Below are positions 1-7,084 of a DNA stretch of 7,525 bases, piece by piece. Location: positions 1 to 7,525 of the forward strand of contig JAGLZG010000036.1 in assembly GCA_023131705.1 (NCBI GenBank). The letters run 5' to 3'. The notes beneath the pieces were generated by a model. The model saw only the letters and a program-made list of their open reading frames with translations. It searched no databases and was not told the DNA's origin. Within the stretch, counting starts at the first letter, position 1. The number at the start of each line of letters is the position of its first letter. The DNA is from Nanobdellota archaeon (GTDB lineage Archaea; Nanobdellota; Nanobdellia; Woesearchaeales; B3-WOES). Both the position numbers and the translations under genes were made by a program.

Positions 1-1772
1 CTCATTTTCCAACCTTTGTATTTAGGAAACTTTTCAGTTTTCATGTCTTGGAACATTGCTCTTTGATGATAGATATAATCTAAAGGACTTAAATCTTCAA
101 CTTTAGCAAAAGGATTTACTTCCCCTTCTATATTCCTCATAGACATTAACCCTGTTTCCCCAAAGTTAAATACCTCTGCCATTGCAGGCTCATTTACTAA
201 TAAATCTAACCAATAAGAGTTTTCAGCAAAAGCTGTGTTTTGCAATTCTTTTAAATAGGTTTTATCTCCTTTAGCACTTTTTACTAGTTTGTTGTAAGTA
301 TCAAGAAAATAACTAGGAAACACTATTTCACTTACAGTCTTGCCACCATCTCTTCTTGTAATATTAGAAAGAGAGGCATTATAGTGAGATTCAATTTCAA
401 TTAACCCTTTCAAAATACTACCCATATCTTCAAAAGGAAGTAATAAAGGGTTCTCGCTGTAGTTTAAATCTGTCTTTAATTTAGTTTTTTGCTTTGCATA
501 ATTGGCTAAATTGGAAAATAATCTGTCTTTTCTTTTCCCTTCATCATAAAATAAGTCTTCAAATGAAAGTACCTCATCTGCTCTGTTTACATTAGTGATA
601 GTAAGGTTTCCATCTTTAAGTTCTTGCCAAGACCCATCAGTTAATACAATACCAAATCCAGACAACCAGTCTCTTAAAACTTCATCTGATTGATTCCAAG
701 GATTTTCTCCCCAAGAATCATATTGATTAGCAAGACTCCCAAAAGCTTCTTTGTTCAGTAAATCTCCTGTTGTAGTATCCCCTCTTTTAAAGTTGTTTAC
801 CCAAGAGTCTTTAATTTTTTGTTTTAAGTTGTTAGCATTACTAAACCATACTTCTCCCTCCAACCCTGTTGTACCTTTAGTAAAGGCTACAAACTTGGCA
901 TTGGCTGCATATTTATACATGTTAGAAGCAAATCCGTCCTTTACATCTTCTGGTGCATCTTTTAAGTTTTTAACTAAAGATGCCATCCAAGGTAAAGACT
1001 TCTCAACAGTCTCCATTTTTTCTATCATTGCATCAAAACTTGGTGCTAATGGTAGTGGATTTGATAAGAAAGTGGCAGTTTGATTGTACATTTTATCATA
1101 ATTCTCAAACAACTCTACTCCCATAAACCCAGATTCTCCTGTACCTATCTCTGAGAATATTCTTTTTAACCTATTACCAATTTTGTCCTTGTGAACTGTT
1201 TCATTAGAACCTTTAAAAAAGTTATCTACATAACCATTTTGTTCTGCTTGTTCAATTTCTTCATCTAATTTTCTATCTAATTCTCTACTAGATTTAATAT
1301 TAGTTTCAATAAACCCTCTTCTATTGGCTTCAGTTAATTTTTTAGAGTAAATTTCATCAGAGTTCTCCAGAATATTGTCTATATTTTCTAAAGTATCTAC
1401 TAAATTCTTCAGGAGTGCTTCCACCCCTTCTACCTCTTTACCTGAATCTACTATTTGTTTTATATTATTGTAGTTAGATTGTAGAGCACTTTTCTTTGTG
1501 TTGAAGTGATTTAGATACTCTTTAACAATTAAATTTTTAAACTCTAAATTATTAAGCCCTATTGCCTGTTCATGGTTTGAAGTGATAATAGAAAACATGT
1601 ATTGTTCTAACTCTCTTTGTTGTTTAGAATTGAAAGTAGAAACCAACTTTAATGCTTCTGCTGTATTTTCTATGTTTTCTAAATCTCCTAAAAAAGCCTC
1701 TCCAATAGGTCCTTCATTTAATGCATTTAATTCCCTAAGGATTTGTTTAGCATTTTCTACATCTACATTCTC
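1..1772 (-). other. C-proximal helical region of the giant protein as far as the window shows (residues about 1765-2354)
   Basis: Residues about 1765-1965 are strongly helical and rich in Asn, Glu, Lys and Leu (for example ALLKNLVDTLENIDNILEN). From about 1966 the composition is more globular, with aromatic residues and motifs such as WMASLVKNL, NMYKYAANAKFVAF and NSYWLDLLVNEPAMAEVFNF. The pattern recalls sequence preceding the polymerase domains of giant phage virion proteins, but no catalytic motif is present and the protein continues beyond base 1. Confidence 0.4.
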
Positions 1773-4700
1773 TTGTTCAGTTAAAGATTGTTTTGCTATT
1801 TCTACCTCAGGTTCAGTTTTTTCTTGTACTTGTGGGGAAACTGGGGCAACCACTCCTGCAATAGAATTTAGAGTAATGATAGGCTGTACTGAATGGGTGT
1901 GCTGTGGTTTACCCTCTGTACCTATGTTATAACTCATAACTGTAGTTGACAATCTTTTTCTTAAAAAATCTTGGTAAGTTTCAGTTACCTCTACTTCAAA
2001 AGCTCCTTCAGAGTTCTTTTTGACTATTACTCCTTTAGCAGTCCTGTGGTCTAAGTTAGTATTTTGTAAGGCTTTTGCTTGACCTTTAAACAAGGCATTA
2101 GAGAAACTTGTTTCAGTTACAACCCACTTCTTGCCATCATGTTGTCTTACAGGAACATTCTTAGCTCCCACAGTATATTTTTTATTCCCTACTTGTAGTG
2201 TGATTAAACTGTGTACTATCTCTTTAGCAGAATCATAGTCTTTAATGTTCAGTCCTGTTTTACTTTTAATAGTAGCCTGTAATGCCTCCGCCTCTACTTT
2301 AGTGATACCTAATTCTTTAATATTAGCATCTGCATATTTAAGAACCCTTTGAGCACCTAGTATATATTTTGCAGTTTCAACATCTTCAGTAAAAGCTTGT
2401 GCCTCATTGTTTTCATTCTTTCTAAGTACTGGAATAGCCTCGTAAGAAGTTACTCCATTTTCAGTAGATACTGGACTTAAATAGTATGCACTATTAGTTC
2501 CTGCAGATTTTCCTTTTTTGTTTAATTCTTTTGCTATTTCTGGATTTAAAATGTTTACTTTCTTATCAAGCCTTTCATTATTAAGACCATAGAAAGTACC
2601 TGACTTAAAGAAAACAATTTCTGAAGTAGGAGACATTTTCTCTAAGGAAATAGAGGGCTCAGAAGAAGGGATAAAAGTCCATGGACTCCCATTTCTACTT
2701 TCAACAACAACACTTGATACAGAACCATTTGCTATTTCTTTTCTAAGAGCAATAGTATTATCTTTTGCTTCTTTTATTGTAGTAAGATGAGCAACACTGG
2801 GATTATTCAAATCTACATATTCCCCTTCCTTTTTACTTGTGTCTTTAACAGTCAAAGCATTATGCCAATCTGCATCAGCAACAAAAGCAACAGCCTCTCC
2901 TGCTTTATCTCTATAAAGCATAGGAACTTTATTAAGGTATTCCTCACTTTGTTTAAACTCTTCTAAAGTCCTTCCTTTTTGATTTTGTTTAACCCATTCA
3001 GAGAAAGGCATAAAAGAAGATTTCCAAGTATTAGGATTAACTACTTCTACAGTAATATCCCAATTATTCTCTCCTACAACTTCTGCAGACCAAGTGTCTC
3101 CTGGATTAGTTCTTAAAGTAGCCTTAACATTTAAAGTCTTACTTTCATTAAGAGTGGGAATTTTATCCTTGTTAACATCTTCCTTACTTACAAGAACCAT
3201 TGGTTTACCATCAATTTCAACTACTTCTCCTCTTTGATTTTCATACTCAATAGCCTTAAAATTTGCCTTAACTTGAGTTACAGCAGTTTTACCATGCACA
3301 GGTGTGGCATTTTGTACTTCTCCAGTACTTGGGTTTATCCCAATTTTAACTTCTGCTTTTTCTACAGAAGCATCTGAATTATCTCTAACCTCTTTTTCTA
3401 CTACTTGTTCAGTTTTAATTTCAGTATCATTCTCTTCAAAAATATTAGATAAGAAACTGTTAGGCTTCACATAATTTTCTTTCCAAATAGATTCCCATTT
3501 AGAATCTCCATTACCTGCTGCTTCCCAATTAGCTGCTAGGACTTGCATGTGTGCCTTGTTGAGGTCATTCTTTTTAATCATTCCCTCTGATATTGCTTCT
3601 ACCCAAAAGTCTTTAAATGTAGGAGAAACTCCCTCCCATTGGGTTTTAGAATCAAAATATCCTTTCATATTCTGAGTTAACTTTTCATTTACCAAATCTC
3701 CTGTTGGAGATAAGTCTAACTCTTCATTAAAATTTAGTCCCTCATTAATCTCTGATATATTCTTTTGCTCTTCTGCAGTTAATGTATTTTCTCTTTCAAC
3801 TGTGGTGCTTTCTCTTTCAAGTGCCTGACTTTGTTGTTCAGGTAAATTAGAGACTAACTCTGCAGTTCCTTCAAGTGCTCCAAATAAGTTGTCTTGTACA
3901 GCAAGAGTGTGTTCCAGTCTTTCCTTTTCAGTTGAAGCAAGAGGTGCTTCAACATTAGTATTGACTTGTTCAACAGGAGCATTAGTTTCTACTACTTCAA
4001 CAGGCTCTTGTTTAGTATCTTGCTTTGACATAGCCTTTTTAATTTGGCTAAGTTCTCTTTGCATGGCTTCATTCTTAGTCATGCTAACAATAATATCATT
4101 GTTAATTTTGTCTAATTTTTCTTTCCCTAATCTTCTTACATCCACCTTTCTAGGCTTCTCTGCTATGTATTTTTTAAACTGAGTAGAAGTAAGTTTACCT
4201 TTGAAAACTTCTGTACCTACTTTAGATAAGTAAGCTTTGTAGTCTTGCTCATTCATCAAATTATTTTGATGTTTGAAGTCAGTTATCCTATCTAACTCTT
4301 TTTGTAATTTGTTAGAGTTTTCTGTAAGAGCATATTTTTGTTGGCTAAGTTCTAAATACTCTTGAGCATTTTTAGACATCTTACCTATGTTTCCGAGAGA
4401 ATATTTGAGGTCTCCTTTAAAGATTTCATCAACACTCTTGCCTTCAGTATTAAGATGTTTATTGATTTCTTCTAAAGCCTCCCCCTCATCTACCTTCTTA
4501 TTTAATATTGCAGCTTCAATCTTCTCTGTGGTTTTGTCTGTAAATTTCTTTTTACTTCTAAGGTCAATTACTTGTGTACTGTTGACATAAGTTGCATCAT
4601 CTCCTTGTATATCATTTACCTCCACTAAAAGAGATTCAATGTGTGCCTTAGTTTCAGGGTCTAAATTTTTATTGTACTTAGCTTTTTGTAAAGACTTTTT

Positions 4701-7064
4701 AAATTCTTTAAGCTTCCCTTTAGCTTGTACAGACTGTATTTGTTTATGAGCAAAGGCTCTCTTTTGTTCTTCTTGTGAGGCAACTTCCTCAAAATTCCCC
4801 TCTTCTTCTAGTCCTTTGATAGAATTATTATAGTCAGTAATAGAGAATTTTCCTTCTCCAATACTCATAAAGGCTCTATTAAATTCTTCCTGAGTGCCTC
4901 CTCTTTTTGCTATTTCATCAAAAGTTACTTGTAAATCTGCTCTTGCTCTTTTAACTTCAGCCTTGTCTTCAGAAGACAATCCTTTGTACATGTTGTACCT
5001 TTGTGCACTTTTATCAACTACTTTAGAGCCAGACCTCATAAGAAAAGTCTGTGCAGCTATCTTCATATAGAAATCAGCCTTAGTAAGTTCAGACAACTGG
5101 TCCACATATCCATCCCAGTCAGAACCAACAGTAGGCATAACTTGAACAAGCACTTCTTCAAACATTTCTCCTGCTTGGCTACCAATTAATTGAGTACCTG
5201 GAACTGTAGTAGTGGCTCTATTCAAATCATTTAATGTATTTGAATTAGATTTTAAATCTTTAAATCTAGCACTCAACTTAGTATCAACTAATCTTTTACC
5301 TAGTTTTGTATTTTGCCACTTAACTCCTGTTTTATTACCCATAAACTTAGCTGCTCTTCCTGGTACTGCAACCATTTTACCTAATATAGCAGAACCAAAT
5401 TGCTCTGATGCTACTTCTTTTAAAGTTTCTGCTCCCCCATAAAGTAAAGACTTACCTCCTGAAAATGGCATTTCAATAGAGGCATCATACTTTATAATAC
5501 TCTCCTTCATCTTTTTAAGTTCTGCAACTCTGGCAGTATCCTCACTATATTTTTCTATAGCAATTTCAATCTCTCCTAGTTTTAGTCTATTCTCCTCTTT
5601 AAGAGAATTGTATAAATCATGTCTTGCCAAGAAAACAGGTTCTCCATCTACTCCTTCAACTATTTCAACATCCCCTACATATTTATCTAATGCAGAATTG
5701 TAAGTTCCTGAATGTAAAGTAGTTTGTGCTGCCAAGTTTCCAGAAACAGCAAGGGTTTTTACTAAAGGTGTAGCCATTTTAGGAAGTGCAGTAGTAATAC
5801 CTCTTGATACTGCTTTACCTGCTATTCTTCCTTGCCATCCTCCTACTAAGAATCCAACAGAATCCACTGTTCCTCCTGTAGCCTCATGCCAGAAAGATTG
5901 TTCAAATCCTGAATTTTGTATTTTCTGTAAATGCTCTTGGGTGTATAAATACTCTTTTTCCACATCAGTTAACTCTACATCATTTTCTAGTTTTTTACTA
6001 ATGTCAAGGTCAATAGTTAATTGCTCATGTACATCAACAAAACCCATAGAAGACAAGTCCATAATACTTTTAGTAGAAAACACACTCCAGTCAAAATCAT
6101 TACCATTAATGTAATCATTTAACTTCATAGACTCTTTGCCCAATTGTTGAGACATCCTAGCATACATGGCATATTCATCAGACCATATACCATACTCAGA
6201 GGCTTTTTCTCCTATTTGTTTTATCAATAAATCTGTCTCTTCTTTTTTCTTGGTTGCAATTGGTGTAAGTAACTCTACTTCTCTGTCTTTGAGCTCTTTG
6301 TATTCTTTCTTAAGTTCTTTATTGTCCATTCCTGTACCATCTCCTGCAATCCCTCCCATAAGATTTGCAGCAGCTCCTGTCCAGAATTTAGAGATATTGT
6401 ATATACCTTTCTCTATAATATTGGCTTCTTCTCCTGGATTTGAAATAGCACCTCCAGTGAGAGGAGAGAAAGTAAAGTCATCCTGTTCTCTGTAGTGTGT
6501 TCCTGCAGTTTTAATATCAACATCTTCCTTTGATATTTGAGTAAGCCTTTCTTTGACCTTCACATAGTCATCTCTATCTACCTCATTATCAAACTCTGAC
6601 AGAACCTCACTTTGTTCAATTTCCTCTGTCTTATTAGAAGTCACACCTTCTTGGAAAGCCTCTATAGAATCATAATAATCCTGCCCTGAATTTTTCCTTC
6701 CTTCCATGATTTCTCCAAAAGCCACTTTATAGTTGGGGTCATCAACACCACCCTCAGGAAGTTCTAGAAGATTGGCATAACTAGGGTCTGTAACATAAGA
6801 GCCAATTTTATTCTTAGCAACTACTTGTGCCTTTTGGTCACTCTCAGAATAAATTGAAGTGTCATCATACTCAAATCCTGTAGCCTCTACTTCTTTCTCC
6901 CCATCATTAAAATGATTGTAGTCATCTAAAGACACTAAACTTTTAACACTTCTTTCTTCATTGGCAAACTCACTTACATAAGTACCATCTTTAGTAGTAA
7001 TAGCACCAATCTCATTTACTATATAACCACTCTCTTCTAAAAAAAGAATATCTTCCTCATTCAT
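1..7064 (-). CDS. Giant phage-type virion protein, N-terminal 2,354 residues; candidate capsid-packaged, ejected (crAss-like) protein
   Basis: The frame is open from the ATG at 7064-7062 to the window edge, so the C-terminus is missing. The start is fixed because an in-frame TAA lies at 7091-7089 and no other ATG falls between. Seen: an acidic N-terminus (1-215), a Gly/Ala-rich stretch FWTGAAANLMGG near 225, hydrophobic segments between about 386 and 650, Lys/Glu-rich helices about 700-1010, a Pro/Val/Glu linker about 1012-1045, a Trp-rich helical unit 1133-1201, a strand-rich region about 1255-1710, a second linker about 1738-1755, then helical sequence to the edge. There are no cysteines and no CGN arginine codons. 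Known of the class: Crassvirales and related phages encode giant virion proteins, some bearing the RNA polymerase ejected with the DNA. Inferred: this belongs to that class. A polyvalent protein of a mobile element or a tape-measure protein is possible. The gene is certain; the function is about even odds. Confidence 0.62.
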   Translation of the reverse strand, partial: MNEEDILFLEESGYIVNEIGAITTKDGTYVSEFANEERSVKSLVSLDDYNHFNDGEKEVEATGFEYDDTSIYSESDQKAQVVAKNKIGSYVTDPSYANLLELPEGGVDDPNYKVAFGEIMEGRKNSGQDYYDSIEAFQEGVTSNKTEEIEQSEVLSEFDNEVDRDDYVKVKERLTQISKEDVDIKTAGTHYREQDDFTFSPLTGGAISNPGEEANIIEKGIYNISKFWTGAAANLMGGIAGDGTGMDNKELKKEYKELKDREVELLTPIATKKKEETDLLIKQIGEKASEYGIWSDEYAMYARMSQQLGKESMKLNDYINGNDFDWSVFSTKSIMDLSSMGFVDVHEQLTIDLDISKKLENDVELTDVEKEYLYTQEHLQKIQNSGFEQSFWHEATGGTVDSVGFLVGGWQGRIAGKAVSRGITTALPKMATPLVKTLAVSGNLAAQTTLHSGTYNSALDKYVGDVEIVEGVDGEPVFLARHDLYNSLKEENRLKLGEIEIAIEKYSEDTARVAELKKMKESIIKYDASIEMPFSGGKSLLYGGAETLKEVASEQFGSAILGKMVAVPGRAAKFMGNKTGVKWQNTKLGKRLVDTKLSARFKDLKSNSNTLNDLNRATTTVPGTQLIGSQAGEMFEEVLVQVMPTVGSDWDGYVDQLSELTKADFYMKIAAQTFLMRSGSKVVDKSAQRYNMYKGLSSEDKAEVKRARADLQVTFDEIAKRGGTQEEFNRAFMSIGEGKFSITDYNNSIKGLEEEGNFEEVASQEEQKRAFAHKQIQSVQAKGKLKEFKKSLQKAKYNKNLDPETKAHIESLLVEVNDIQGDDATYVNSTQVIDLRSKKKFTDKTTEKIEAAILNKKVDEGEALEEINKHLNTEGKSVDEIFKGDLKYSLGNIGKMSKNAQEYLELSQQKYALTENSNKLQKELDRITDFKHQNNLMNEQDYKAYLSKVGTEVFKGKLTSTQFKKYIAEKPRKVDVRRLGKEKLDKINNDIIVSMTKNEAMQRELSQIKKAMSKQDTKQEPVEVVETNAPVEQVNTNVEAPLASTEKERLEHTLAVQDNLFGALEGTAELVSNLPEQQSQALERESTTVERENTLTAEEQKNISEINEGLNFNEELDLSPTGDLVNEKLTQNMKGYFDSKTQWEGVSPTFKDFWVEAISEGMIKKNDLNKAHMQVLAANWEAAGNGDSKWESIWKENYVKPNSFLSNIFEENDTEIKTEQVVEKEVRDNSDASVEKAEVKIGINPSTGEVQNATPVHGKTAVTQVKANFKAIEYENQRGEVVEIDGKPMVLVSKEDVNKDKIPTLNESKTLNVKATLRTNPGDTWSAEVVGENNWDITVEVVNPNTWKSSFMPFSEWVKQNQKGRTLEEFKQSEEYLNKVPMLYRDKAGEAVAFVADADWHNALTVKDTSKKEGEYVDLNNPSVAHLTTIKEAKDNTIALRKEIANGSVSSVVVESRNGSPWTFIPSSEPSISLEKMSPTSEIVFFKSGTFYGLNNERLDKKVNILNPEIAKELNKKGKSAGTNSAYYLSPVSTENGVTSYEAIPVLRKNENNEAQAFTEDVETAKYILGAQRVLKYADANIKELGITKVEAEALQATIKSKTGLNIKDYDSAKEIVHSLITLQVGNKKYTVGAKNVPVRQHDGKKWVVTETSFSNALFKGQAKALQNTNLDHRTAKGVIVKKNSEGAFEVEVTETYQDFLRKRLSTTVMSYNIGTEGKPQHTHSVQPIITLNSIAGVVAPVSPQVQEKTEPEVEIAKQSLTEQENVDVENAKQILRELNALNEGPIGEAFLGDLENIENTAEALKLVSTFNSKQQRELEQYMFSIITSNHEQAIGLNNLEFKNLIVKEYLNHFNTKKSALQSNYNNIKQIVDSGKEVEGVEALLKNLVDTLENIDNILENSDEIYSKKLTEANRRGFIETNIKSSRELDRKLDEEIEQAEQNGYVDNFFKGSNETVHKDKIGNRLKRIFSEIGTGESGFMGVELFENYDKMYNQTATFLSNPLPLAPSFDAMIEKMETVEKSLPWMASLVKNLKDAPEDVKDGFASNMYKYAANAKFVAFTKGTTGLEGEVWFSNANNLKQKIKDSWVNNFKRGDTTTGDLLNKEAFGSLANQYDSWGENPWNQSDEVLRDWLSGFGIVLTDGSWQELKDGNLTITNVNRADEVLSFEDLFYDEGKRKDRLFSNLANYAKQKTKLKTDLNYSENPLLLPFEDMGSILKGLIEIESHYNASLSNITRRDGGKTVSEIVFPSYFLDTYNKLVKSAKGDKTYLKELQNTAFAENSYWLDLLVNEPAMAEVFNFGETGLMSMRNIEGEVNPFAKVEDLSPLDYIYHQRAMFQDMKTEKFPKYKGWKM
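1935..3302 (-). other. Strand-rich region of the giant protein (about residues 1255-1710)
   Basis: Alternating hydrophobic and polar residues, many Val, Ile and Thr, and repeated turn signals (NG, DG, NPG) suggest beta structure. Examples are NLRGD-free strands such as VVEIDGKPMVLVSKED and WDITVEVVNPNTW. The most distinctive segment is MLYRDKAGEAVAFVADADW at 1382-1400. My recollection is that giant crAss-like phage proteins carry a comparable 'pMl-rdk-G--vaFv-d-DW' segment ahead of their RNA polymerase part, but I cannot confirm this without a search. A short helical insertion lies about 1560-1610. Confidence 0.4.
3462..3668 (-). other. Trp-rich short helical unit of the giant protein (residues 1133-1201)
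   Basis: This 69-residue stretch carries five tryptophans (in TQWEG, DFWVE, ANWEA, SKWES and SIWKE) while flanking regions are nearly free of them. It is bounded by low-complexity acidic linkers on both sides, so it is probably a small independently folded domain, perhaps a binding module. I cannot assign it to a named family. Confidence 0.4.
3951..4004 (-). repeat. Imperfect tandem nonapeptide in a Pro/Val/Glu linker (residues 1021-1038)
   Basis: PVEVVETNA is followed directly by PVEQVNTNV, two related nine-residue units encoded by 27 bases each. They sit in a longer low-complexity stretch (about 1012-1045) rich in Pro, Val, Glu and Thr that separates the helical zone from the next modules. 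It looks like a flexible hinge. Cleavage of the polypeptide here is possible but nothing in the sequence demonstrates it. Confidence 0.55.
4035..4967 (-). other. Lys/Glu-rich helical, coiled-coil-like zone of the giant protein (about residues 700-1010)
   Basis: The sequence is dominated by Lys, Glu, Gln, Asn and Leu with few prolines or glycines, as in EVKRARADLQVTFDEIAKR near 700 and LTENSNKLQKELDRI near 912-926. Leucine, isoleucine and tyrosine recur at roughly three- and four-residue intervals. This suggests long helices or coiled coils that could act as spacers or oligomerise. I recognise no enzyme motif here. The zone ends at the low-complexity linker that begins near residue 1012. Confidence 0.45.
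5115..5909 (-). other. Hydrophobic, Gly/Ala-rich zone of the giant protein (about residues 386-650), possible membrane-active region
   Basis: Several weakly hydrophobic, glycine- and alanine-rich stretches occur here: VGFLVGGWQGRIAGKAV near 400, ATPLVKTLAVSGNLAAQTT near 430-448, and FGSAILGKMVAVPGRAAKF near 554-572. They alternate with charged helical sequence about 482-525 and with two acidic helix-like motifs, ETLKEVASEQFG near 545 and GEMFEEVLVQVMP near 630. None is a long uninterrupted transmembrane helix. Similar patterns are familiar from phage internal proteins that are ejected and enter the host envelope; that role is inferred, not shown. Confidence 0.4.
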
Positions 7065-7084
7065 ATTGATAAAGTTTTTTTTTA
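7065..7084 (-). promoter_or_regulatory. Translation start region of the giant gene: A9 tract, no Shine-Dalgarno
   Basis: The 20 bases between the upstream stop and the ATG read, on the coding strand, TA9 followed by CTTTATCAAT. No GGAG, AGGA or GAGG lies within reach of the start. An A-rich leader without a Shine-Dalgarno sequence is common in Bacteroidota and their phages, so this is weak host evidence. The spacer is too short to hold an independent promoter plus leader, which suggests the giant gene is read from upstream. Confidence 0.55.

Noticed and set aside
5106..5120. DWDGY at residues 649-653 as an RNA polymerase DxDGD active site
   Set aside because: The third aspartate is replaced by tyrosine, and the motif lies in a helical, hydrophobic zone without a double-psi barrel context.
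5875..5909. HEATG near residue 389 (and HEQLT earlier) as a zinc-protease HExxH motif
   Set aside because: The second histidine is absent in both places.
751..6495. Plus-strand open frames at 751-1083, 1582-1932, 3889-4182, 4387-4590, 5001-5189, 5212-5442 and 6166-6495
   Set aside because: All lie antisense within the single continuous minus-strand frame, none has a convincing ribosome site, and their products are Ser/Phe/Leu-rich as expected from the complement of an A-rich coding strand.
7074..7084. T9 run on the plus strand as a terminator
   Set aside because: No GC-rich stem lies beside it, and both flanking genes read on the minus strand, where it is an A-tract just before a start codon.
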